Positions 26,558 to 33,935 of a stretch of 64,000 bases of DNA are shown here, in pieces. Made by a program: the position numbers and the translations under genes. How positions within the stretch are numbered: position 1 is the first letter of the stretch; the number at the start of each line of letters is the position of its first letter. The DNA lies in NCBI RefSeq assembly GCF_025628885.1, contig NZ_JAOTIF010000018.1, forward strand, positions 84,903 to 148,902, read 5' to 3'. The notes beneath the pieces were generated by a model that did no database searches, was not told where the DNA came from, and worked only from the letters and a program-made list of their open reading frames with translations. The stretch is from Paraflavisolibacter caeni (GTDB lineage: Bacteria; Bacteroidota; Bacteroidia; Chitinophagales; Chitinophagaceae).

Positions 26558-27970
26558 CTATAAGCTGACGCCGTTTGAGTTCTTTACACTTACAGTGCTG
26601 TTGTCTTTTGATTTGATATTAACCTGCTTCAATGTCCATTGTTGAGCATAGATAATATCACCTGCAGCAGCCGCATTGATGTCTACTTTAGAGAAGTTGA
26701 AGTTCTGCAAAGGAGATTGTTCCAGTCCACTAGCATTGATAGCTTTCTTAGCCTGTGCCACTTTTACATTTGAAACATAAATGTCTTTGAACTTCGGAAT
26801 GCCTTTCTCTGCCGGTTCCACTTTTTGCAACATGGTTTTCCAGTGTGAAGGCAGCGTTTCATAAGTATATCCTTCAGGCAATTTGGAATAACTGTAAGTA
26901 GGATTCCAGTTCATGGTGTACATGAAAGCATTGCCTACGCTGTCCATTACTACATTCCTGAAATAGATGTCCTCTACCACACCGCCACGGGTTGTAGCTG
27001 ATTTAATATGAAAGCCGTTACCGGTACCTTTAGCAACCAGATCTTCAGCCAATACATGCCGGATACCACCTGAGGTCTCACTACCCAGTGTCAGCAAACC
27101 ACCACCTTTGCGGGCAACAGATTTGCGGATCACTACATACTCGGTTGGACGATTCACACGAAGGCCATCCCAGTCGCGACCAGATTTAAGGCAAAAGTCA
27201 TCATCATTGCAATCAATATCGCAGTTTTGAACCAGCACCCAGGAGGAAGAATCTACATCCACACCATCAGTGCTGGGACCGTGACCATCTTCATTGTTGC
27301 GGATGGTAACGCCATCTACAGTAACGTGGTCAGAGTACAGAACCTGTACGGTCCAGAAGCCAGCGTTGGAGAAGGTCAAACCTTTCAAAGTAACATCAGA
27401 AGAGGATTGTACCAGGAAGGTACGTACGCGCTTGGCGTCATAGTCTACGATCCAGCGCAGCCCCTTAGCTTCATATTCCTTACGCATTGCCCAGTATTTA
27501 TCCCAACAGAATTTGCCTTGTGCGTTTACTTTACCTTCGCCACTCACTGCCACATTCTTTTGATCAACGATGTTGATGAGGGCTGCAGGCCACTTCATTT
27601 CGATACCAGCAATGCGTGTATCCATTTCAGGATAATCTGCAAAATCCTGGCTGCCTTTAATGAGTACTCCTTTATCTATTTTCAGGTGCACACCGCTCTT
27701 GATGAATATAGAACCCATGAGGTATTCACCAGGCTTGAAAGAAACAACACCGCCACCATTGCTGGCACAGGCGTCAATAGCAGCCTGAATGGCTTTGGTA
27801 GTAACTGTTTTGCCATCACTAACGGCTCCATAGTTATTTACCCAGTATACTTTTTTAGAAGAAGGCTTTTTCCTTGCTCCTACCTTTTTCGTCCAGTCCA
27901 GATTTGGCTTTTGAGCAAAAGAAGGAGCAATGGTTAGCAACAGGAAGCTGGCAAACAAGATAGCTTTCAT
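26558..27970 (-). CDS. exo-type polygalacturonase, GH28
   Basis: 470 residues, signal peptide 1-20 (ending SFAQ). It is a right-handed beta-helix glycoside hydrolase of family 28. The catalytic Asp residues are in STDGVDVDS (233-241) and CNDDDF (254-259). The third motif reads GSETSGG (296-302), as in bacterial exo-polygalacturonases, in place of GHG; the RIK motif is HIKS (321-324). The enzyme is expected to release galacturonic acid units from pectic chains or rhamnogalacturonan oligomers. It leads the unit GH28, PL11, endonuclease V, PL11, CE12. The start of the unit lies below an 11-bp repeat array. Confidence 0.9.
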   Translation of the reverse strand: MKAILFASFLLLTIAPSFAQKPNLDWTKKVGARKKPSSKKVYWVNNYGAVSDGKTVTTKAIQAAIDACASNGGGVVSFKPGEYLMGSIFIKSGVHLKIDKGVLIKGSQDFADYPEMDTRIAGIEMKWPAALINIVDQKNVAVSGEGKVNAQGKFCWDKYWAMRKEYEAKGLRWIVDYDAKRVRTFLVQSSSDVTLKGLTFSNAGFWTVQVLYSDHVTVDGVTIRNNEDGHGPSTDGVDVDSSSWVLVQNCDIDCNDDDFCLKSGRDWDGLRVNRPTEYVVIRKSVARKGGGLLTLGSETSGGIRHVLAEDLVAKGTGNGFHIKSATTRGGVVEDIYFRNVVMDSVGNAFMYTMNWNPTYSYSKLPEGYTYETLPSHWKTMLQKVEPAEKGIPKFKDIYVSNVKVAQAKKAINASGLEQSPLQNFNFSKVDINAAAAGDIIYAQQWTLKQVNIKSKDNSTVSVKNSNGVSL

Positions 27971-28206
27971 GAGTCAAGGTTATTTGAATGGGGAAAGGTA
28001 AGGCTGGCAAGGTTGATAGCTATCCTGAGGCATCCTGTTAATTAATGTTAAGGGATTTTGGAGTTTGGAGTTGGGGTGGGCAAAACTTGGAAGGTGGGGG
28101 CTGGTTTTGTATCTTTAGGCACAGCCCTGTTGCCTCCGTTCAGGGCATTGAAGGCGTTCTGCCAGCAGGTTGTTTTCCCCTTATTTAGGAGCATTTGCTC
28201 AATTCA

Positions 28207-28500
28207 GATCGAAGCATAGTCGAAGGATAGTCGAAGGATGGTCGAAGGATGATCGAAGGATGGTCGAGGTAACATCGGCTTAGATACGCTTAAAGTATAC
28301 TTATGGTACGGCTTAGCTATGGAGTAGGCATACAGTCAGCATGGAGTAAGTGGAGGGAATGGAGGGATGCTGTTGGAATACTCTATCCCTACTTTAAGTA
28401 TACTGAAGGTATACTGAATCTATACTGAATCTACGAAGGATACATGGATTAACATGGAGTAGAATGGAGAGGAAAAGGATGTAGTGGATGCTGATTGGAA
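28207..28500. repeat. degenerate array in strict 11-bp phase
   Basis: About 26 consecutive 11-bp units with no spacers. Clear blocks are five units of the GTCGAAGGAT type from 28207 to 28261, five units ending ACT (28372-28426), and identical octamer CGGCTTAG at 28276 and 28309 (33 bases apart) and GGATGCT at 28365 and 28486 (121 bases apart). All matches keep the 11-bp register. Eleven is not a multiple of three, so it is not coding. Function unknown. Confidence 0.75.
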
Positions 28501-28512
28501 CTGAATTATAGC

Positions 28513-28545
28513 AAAAAAGCACAGGCAAAACACCTGTGCTTTTTT
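28513..28545 (-). terminator. strong rho-independent terminator of the GH43 gene
   Basis: A perfect 13-bp stem (28513-28525 with 28533-28545) with six-base A/T runs on the outer ends lies 26 bases past the stop codon at 28572. Confidence 0.9.
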
Positions 28546-28571
28546 GAATTTGGTTATACGTGAAACAACAG

Positions 28572-29525
28572 CTAGTCTCTCTTTGCCTGGAAGCCGGAAA
28601 CGAGGTTTTCGAATTCTTTTTTGCTTACTGAGAATACGGTTCCATGACGTGTGCCTTTAGGGAACTCAACTTTGTCAGAGATATCTGTCCAATTGACGAG
28701 ATCGGTGGAAGTTACAGCACCGTAGGCATGATCCCTGTATATATCGAAATACACGAGCCATTGGTTGCCGATTTTAATGGCTGTTGGGCCTTCTGCCCAG
28801 TAATTGCCGGTAATGGCTTTTGAAGGAGCGCTGTAAGGCCCTTTCAACTTTTTGGCGGTAGCTACACGGATATTCTTTTCTACTGGGTAGCGGGTTTCAT
28901 TTTTCAGGAACATCACATAGCGCTTTCCATCTTTTAAGATAGTAGCATCGATTACATTAAAGCCAGGTTCATACAACAGTTTTGTTTCGCTGTAAGTCTT
29001 AAAGTCTTTGGTTGTGACATAATAGATGCGGTGGTTGTATTTGCTTTCTGAAGCGGTATCTATCAGCGGGAAACGACCGGTAATGGTTGTAGCCCAGTAG
29101 ATCATATATTCTTTCTTTTTAGGATCGTAAGTGATCTCTGGAGCCCAGGTATTGCGGGCTTCCGGCTCGTGCTCCATTACGGGGATGTATTGCTGCTCAG
29201 ACCAGTGTAACAGATCTGGAGAGGAAGCGTAGCCTATGCCCCTTTCGTTCCAGCTTACCGTCCATACCATGTGGAACTGGCCGTCGCCACCGCGGATGAT
29301 GCATGGGTCGCGCATCAATTTGTCTTTGCCGGCGGTGGGTTTTAGTACGATGCTGTCATTGAAGAGTATATTCCACTTGTAGCCATCATTGCTGTATGTA
29401 AAGTGCAGGCCATCACCATTGCCTTTGAAATAGCAAAAGAGGTAGACATTATCATTGCTCTGCGACCATGCAGCCATGCACAGCAGTGATACAAAAAGGG
29501 TCAATAAAGTTGCGCGTTTTTTCAT
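28572..29525 (-). CDS. GH43-type glycosidase, exported
   Basis: 317 residues, signal peptide 1-21 (ending AWSQS). A single five-bladed propeller of the GH43/GH-F clan: general base Asp73 in MRDPCII, Asp193 in NVIDATIL and acid Glu245 in YWAEGPTA, plus the WAPEI motif at 127-131. Activity is probably alpha-L-arabinofuranosidase or beta-galactosidase/xylosidase on pectin side chains; the subfamily cannot be assigned. It is preceded by the large DUF4450 gene 88 bases away, with a common terminator after it, so the two likely form one unit. Confidence 0.85.
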   Translation of the reverse strand: MKKRATLLTLFVSLLCMAAWSQSNDNVYLFCYFKGNGDGLHFTYSNDGYKWNILFNDSIVLKPTAGKDKLMRDPCIIRGGDGQFHMVWTVSWNERGIGYASSPDLLHWSEQQYIPVMEHEPEARNTWAPEITYDPKKKEYMIYWATTITGRFPLIDTASESKYNHRIYYVTTKDFKTYSETKLLYEPGFNVIDATILKDGKRYVMFLKNETRYPVEKNIRVATAKKLKGPYSAPSKAITGNYWAEGPTAIKIGNQWLVYFDIYRDHAYGAVTSTDLVNWTDISDKVEFPKGTRHGTVFSVSKKEFENLVSGFQAKRD

Positions 29526-29613
29526 GCTTTGAGTTGATAAAGGAGTTCAAATCTATGCAACAGAAATGTTTAAAATGTCAGATTTACAATAATTAACCTT
29601 TTCGAGTGATGTT

Positions 29614-32600
29614 TTATCGAACTAAAGTCACACTCATCAGGCCGATCACGATGTCGTTTGCTACCGTTTTCAGTACAAGGCCTGCGAGTTCTTTTTCTTT
29701 GTTGAGGGGCAGGTCCAGTACTGTGGCAGCACCACCGTCTACAGCCATGGTGGAAAAGCCTTTGATGGTTGTAAACTGGTTGTAGGTTCTGCTATCCTGA
29801 CCGCTTTTTAAATAAACACGCACGGGTTTTGGAGCATCGGTGGTAAAGGCATAGCCATCTACAAAGTAATCCTGCTCAATAGGCCACCAGTTTTCTGGAT
29901 TTTTCAATTCCAGTTTTTCTGAAGAGCCATCCTTGTACAAAACTGTTATTTCACCGTTGGTGAAACGAGTTTGCATTGGGTTGGTAGAACCGGCCACCAG
30001 GAAGTAAGCATGGGAAGCGTTGCCTGAAAGGGGCAGTTTCACAGAATCTGGATAGTTATCCCATAAGGATGTAAACAGTATGTTTTTGCCACTTGCCGGA
30101 GTGGCCAAAGGCACGCCCTGAGACAGTACAATTTCGCCTTTGCTGCCTGCACGCTGACGCAGACCAGCATCATCAATATTGGCTGTAGTCATTGGATAGC
30201 ACCAGTTACCAATACCTTGTACAGGCAGTTGCAAGGTTGGACTTGCCGGGCGTGGTGAAAGGTACTCTGTCTTGAATATATTGGTAACGCTGTTGTTGAA
30301 ATGAGGCGCCAAGTCTACTTTTTCATACTGTACTGTGCTGCTATTCTGTACGTTCCAATTGATAACAGTGCTGGCCGTCAGTTGTTTACCTGCCGTTTCA
30401 AATCCGATCCTGTTACTTCCGGCGTTCAAAGCAGTTGCAGGAATTGTGATCAGAGATGATGTACTGTTTGCCTTGAGTTTGATTGCTTTGCTCCAGCCAT
30501 TCACAGTTATATTACCATTTTTAGCAGCAGCTGTATTATTGCGGATGCGCAGTTTTACTATATTGTCTTTTTGTTCGTCAGCAGTAATGATCTGTAATCC
30601 TTTAACAGCTTCAAAACCCAGAGGCTGCCACCACTCAAACTGACCCTGCTTCATGTGGAGGAAGAAAGTTTTGTTTCCTGCGTCATCCTTTACCATGGCA
30701 CTCATTTTACCAAAGTCATTAGAGGAGCTTATGAGCGCGTCCTGCGGGTCGTATACTTCAACCAGCACGGCTTGCTTCAGCCCAATAGAGAACATCTCAC
30801 CTTTAGCAAGTTTTGCAGGTATAGCAGGTTTTTCCAAAGCGTATCCGATCCATGCTACTTGAATCAGGTATTTGTCGCTTTCTGCACTATTTATTTCCAG
30901 CACTGGCATGCCGACAGCATCTTTCACCACCTTCCATGGAACCTCTTTACCATTCACTTTTACGGAAGTTAAGGACTCTCTTTTGGCCTGTACTCTAAAA
31001 TTCAATTTCATGCTTTTAGTATAAGCAGGAATGATGGTGTATTCATCAATATCGGCTTTTCTACCCTCCAGGCCGGTTTTATGGATGAATGAAAACTGTA
31101 TATCAGGTGTCGTTAATGAGGCATTATTCCATGCAAGAGGCAAGCCCGGTTTGATATATAGTGTATCCTTCAACGCATTGGGCAGGATACCGAACAGCCC
31201 CTCGGTCAACGTTCTTGCAGCCATGCCGACAGGATCGGCAAAGTCGCGGTACAACTCCCCACGAATGGCATCATAAAAAGAAAGCTGCTGCATGTTGCCG
31301 GGAGAAGAACTAAGGTACATACTTTCCAAGAGCGAGCTTTTCCAAAGTTTATAAGCCTCTTCACTTCTTCCCCCTTGCCAGTAGGCTAACGCAGTATGCA
31401 GTACTTCAGCAAGTGCTACATTGTTGAGCGACCAGGTATATGGCTGCCAGTTGGTTGTTGAAATTGTGTACAGAGAAGTATCTTTCAGTCCTTTTGCCCG
31501 AATAGGAATACGAGGAATATTGGTGTCTATATAACGCAGTGCCTGGTATGCCTGGAAGGGATTGGGTACACGGGAGTCAATGGCGTGGTAAATTGTCCAA
31601 AGACCTGCAGAAGGGTGTACTTTTTTTCCGCCCAGCAAGTCCTTATACTCGCCATACCATCCTTTAGATGGTATCCACAATTGGTTCTGTAATGCTTTCA
31701 GTATCTTATCCGCTTCCTGCTGGTAAGGAGTTGGATCCTTACCAATCAGTTTAGCCAGTCCGGCGGCCAATTTATTTGCCCTATAGTTGTAAGAAGAAGA
31801 ATGGGTAACACCGCCACCGCTATATTGCAAGGCATCGGAAGCCCAGATGCAGCAATAGGCATCATACAGGCCATCACCATCGGTATCGAAGTTTCGCTTT
31901 TCCCAATCCAGGTGACGCTGGAGTAGTGGCCACATTTCGCGAACATAAGCCGTATCGCCAGTGTACTGGAAGTGTGTCAGCAACTGGTCGACGAACACCA
32001 GGTTCATATCGTAATGGTGCGGGCGGAAGTCGCCATTTGGATTGCGGCAGATGTAGCCGCTGCTGAACATGGCTGTACCCAGTTTTTCGATATGCCTTGC
32101 CAGGTGAAGGGCGGTATCGGCGATCACTGGACCAACGGCAGGTGTTGTCAACTGTGATAATGCATAAGAGCTGAAATGTTTGCGGGCGCGGTCGTGCCAG
32201 CCAAGGGCATCAGCAGCATAAGCACCCCTCCAGGCGTTGAGCCGCATGCGCCAGGCAACGGCGCCATGCAGGTAGGAAGGATCTTCCCAGATAGCATCGG
32301 CGGCCATACTTAGAGCTCCGCCCAGGGTATTGATGTAGGGATCGGGCGTATTCAGCTTTATCCTTTCTGCCATTTTTTTCCTGGCTTCTTCTGCTCTTGC
32401 CTGGAGTTGTGCAGCTTCAGCGGTAGCAGCGCCCTTTGCATCGGGATTTTGCACCAGGAAGTGCAATGCCTCAGTTTGTAACGGCATTTGAGCGGTGAGT
32501 GCCGGTGTTTCTGACCCTGAGGAAGCGAGGAATTGAAGTGGTGATTCCTGCTTTGTCGCGTCACCAATTTTTAATTGGGCTGTAGCAGGAAAAACTCCGA

Positions 32601-33318
32601 CCAGTTTCTTTGAAGGAACTGTATTAGCAGTGGTATCTCCATTTTGACTTGCCACATGTTTGATCTCGTAGCGGTCTTCTTCAGACAAGGGCTTTTTAGT
32701 CCCGTAGTAAAGAGAAAAAGTATTGCCCTTGATATTAAAAATGTTGTTCTTGCAGTATTCCGGTTTTAAGTAGAAAGAAGATTCAGGATCGGCACCGATG
32801 TCGCCATCGCGAGAGAACTTGGCTCCTGTAGCACCACCAAAGGCGGCAAACAGTATTACGTTGGAAGGGATGTTTTGTCCCTGCGCCTTTACGATGATTC
32901 CTTCACCTTCAGCCAGTGCCAGTATCGTGAGCTGGAGGGAGCCATTTCCTAATATTTGATCCTTGATCTCATAGAGCATTGAACCAGGCCGGTAGCGGGC
33001 CGTGATGCTTTTGGCGTTGATGAGCCACTTGCTGGTACTGCCTGAGATCAATCCAAACTTCAGGTTGCCACCCATACCGGGCATATAGAGTGCAAATTCG
33101 GGCAGATCGCCAGCTTCTGCACGGAAGGCTGTATTGGTGCCATAGAGCGCACGGTTAAAGCGCTTATCGCCATTTGTAATTACGAAGTCTTCACCCTCGG
33201 GACGGTAGCGCAGGGATCGTTCTTTACCATGCCACCAGAGAGCGGTGTTTTGTGCTAATACAGGTGAATTAGCTATGATTAGCAAGCAAATAATGGAATA
33301 AAGGATATTTCTTTTCAT
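29614..33318 (-). CDS. DUF4450 protein with C-terminal toroid and beta-sandwich domains
   Basis: About 1234 residues from MKRNILYSI, which gives a normal signal peptide ending VLAQ; the longer frame to 33456 encodes a non-signal-like extension. Residues 20-250 match DUF4450 (NTALWWHGKERSLRYRPEGE), which in Bacteroidota comes before a helical (alpha/alpha)6 toroid; the toroid spans about 310-830 with aromatic motifs such as GAVAWRMRLNAWRGAYAADALGW and HHYDMNLVFVDQLL. The last 350 residues are beta-sandwich-like. The family has no established activity that I can name, but it is typically found in polysaccharide loci and is probably a glycoside hydrolase. It is upstream of a GH43 gene on the same strand. 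Confidence 0.75.
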   Translation of the reverse strand: MKRNILYSIICLLIIANSPVLAQNTALWWHGKERSLRYRPEGEDFVITNGDKRFNRALYGTNTAFRAEAGDLPEFALYMPGMGGNLKFGLISGSTSKWLINAKSITARYRPGSMLYEIKDQILGNGSLQLTILALAEGEGIIVKAQGQNIPSNVILFAAFGGATGAKFSRDGDIGADPESSFYLKPEYCKNNIFNIKGNTFSLYYGTKKPLSEEDRYEIKHVASQNGDTTANTVPSKKLVGVFPATAQLKIGDATKQESPLQFLASSGSETPALTAQMPLQTEALHFLVQNPDAKGAATAEAAQLQARAEEARKKMAERIKLNTPDPYINTLGGALSMAADAIWEDPSYLHGAVAWRMRLNAWRGAYAADALGWHDRARKHFSSYALSQLTTPAVGPVIADTALHLARHIEKLGTAMFSSGYICRNPNGDFRPHHYDMNLVFVDQLLTHFQYTGDTAYVREMWPLLQRHLDWEKRNFDTDGDGLYDAYCCIWASDALQYSGGGVTHSSSYNYRANKLAAGLAKLIGKDPTPYQQEADKILKALQNQLWIPSKGWYGEYKDLLGGKKVHPSAGLWTIYHAIDSRVPNPFQAYQALRYIDTNIPRIPIRAKGLKDTSLYTISTTNWQPYTWSLNNVALAEVLHTALAYWQGGRSEEAYKLWKSSLLESMYLSSSPGNMQQLSFYDAIRGELYRDFADPVGMAARTLTEGLFGILPNALKDTLYIKPGLPLAWNNASLTTPDIQFSFIHKTGLEGRKADIDEYTIIPAYTKSMKLNFRVQAKRESLTSVKVNGKEVPWKVVKDAVGMPVLEINSAESDKYLIQVAWIGYALEKPAIPAKLAKGEMFSIGLKQAVLVEVYDPQDALISSSNDFGKMSAMVKDDAGNKTFFLHMKQGQFEWWQPLGFEAVKGLQIITADEQKDNIVKLRIRNNTAAAKNGNITVNGWSKAIKLKANSTSSLITIPATALNAGSNRIGFETAGKQLTASTVINWNVQNSSTVQYEKVDLAPHFNNSVTNIFKTEYLSPRPASPTLQLPVQGIGNWCYPMTTANIDDAGLRQRAGSKGEIVLSQGVPLATPASGKNILFTSLWDNYPDSVKLPLSGNASHAYFLVAGSTNPMQTRFTNGEITVLYKDGSSEKLELKNPENWWPIEQDYFVDGYAFTTDAPKPVRVYLKSGQDSRTYNQFTTIKGFSTMAVDGGAATVLDLPLNKEKELAGLVLKTVANDIVIGLMSVTLVR

Positions 33319-33516
33319 GTGGAAGAACCTGGTGTTAAAAGTATTAGGGTAAAGGAAAGGAATAAAAATAGGAAAGGTTTGGTGTAAGGTGATCCTAGTT
33401 GTTAAAAAATAACAGCTAATAGTCTTTGATGTATTACAAGTTGAACTCCACACCAAAGGCGGTGTGAAACCTGCTATGGCATATCAATTGCAGCGTTACA
33501 ATAGTAAAAAATCATA

Positions 33517-33915
33517 ATGCCAGAAAAAAAAACCATCAGGGCTGCCCAACGTGCAAAACGAGAAGGTAAAGCGCCGAGTACACAAGCCGGTGAGTTTGTA
33601 CATGAGGAGATAGAACACATTCGCGAAGGGAAACATGAACCTATTTCCCAAACACGTTCCCGTGCCAGAGTACGTGCCTTGAAAAAAGAAAGCACTGCGG
33701 CGGCTTCCCATACGGCACTTTCCCGACAGACACATGCAGCGGCAAAGAAGCGCACTGCTTCAGAGCGCTCAGCTGCAGCAAAAAAAGCAGCAGTAACAAA
33801 AGGACCACGCGGACGATCATCGGCTGCAAAAAAAGCGGCAGCAACAAAAGGGCCGCATGGACGATCAGTGGCGGCTAAGAAAGCAGCACGCACACGAGCA
33901 CGCAGGGCAAGCTGA
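33517..33915 (+). CDS. DUF6496 Lys/Ala-rich protein, histone H1-like tail
   Basis: 132 residues. Residues 1-45 carry the DUF6496 signature (MPEKKTIRAAQRAKREGKAPSTQAGEFVHEE, then IREGKHEP). Residues 80-130 contain about two and a half copies of a 16-residue repeat, AAKKAAxTKGPxGRSx, as in histone H1-like DNA-binding tails. The strong basic charge predicts nucleic-acid binding. The minus-strand open frame across the same bases is an artefact of the repeat. It is 20 bases upstream of the pyruvate dehydrogenase E1 gene, but a shared role is not evident; DUF6496 proteins are usually separate. Confidence 0.8.
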   Translation: MPEKKTIRAAQRAKREGKAPSTQAGEFVHEEIEHIREGKHEPISQTRSRARVRALKKESTAAASHTALSRQTHAAAKKRTASERSAAAKKAAVTKGPRGRSSAAKKAAATKGPHGRSVAAKKAARTRARRAS

Positions 33916-33935
33916 TGTAGCGTACTATAATTCTG

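Larger units (their letters stand above)
27971..28571. other. intergenic region with phased 11-bp repeats
   Basis: 600 bases without a gene. The first 230 bases are low complexity (runs such as TTGGAGTTTGGAGTTGGGGT at 28055-28075). The stretch 28207-28500 is the 11-bp repeat array and 28513-28545 the terminator of the GH43 gene; both are listed separately. The region is the upstream side of the GH28 unit, but no promoter could be placed with confidence. Confidence 0.6.

Noticed and set aside
27227..27937. 236-codon plus-strand frame antisense to GH28
   Set aside because: The minus strand has clear GH28 motifs. No start signal or domain is seen in the plus-strand frame.
28207..28500. CRISPR array
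   Set aside because: Units are 11 bp, contiguous and without unique spacers, and no cas gene is near.
28207..28500. Binding sites for a TRAP-like RNA-binding protein
   Set aside because: That protein needs GAG/UAG triplets at 4-6 base spacing. The units here are larger and do not have that spacing.
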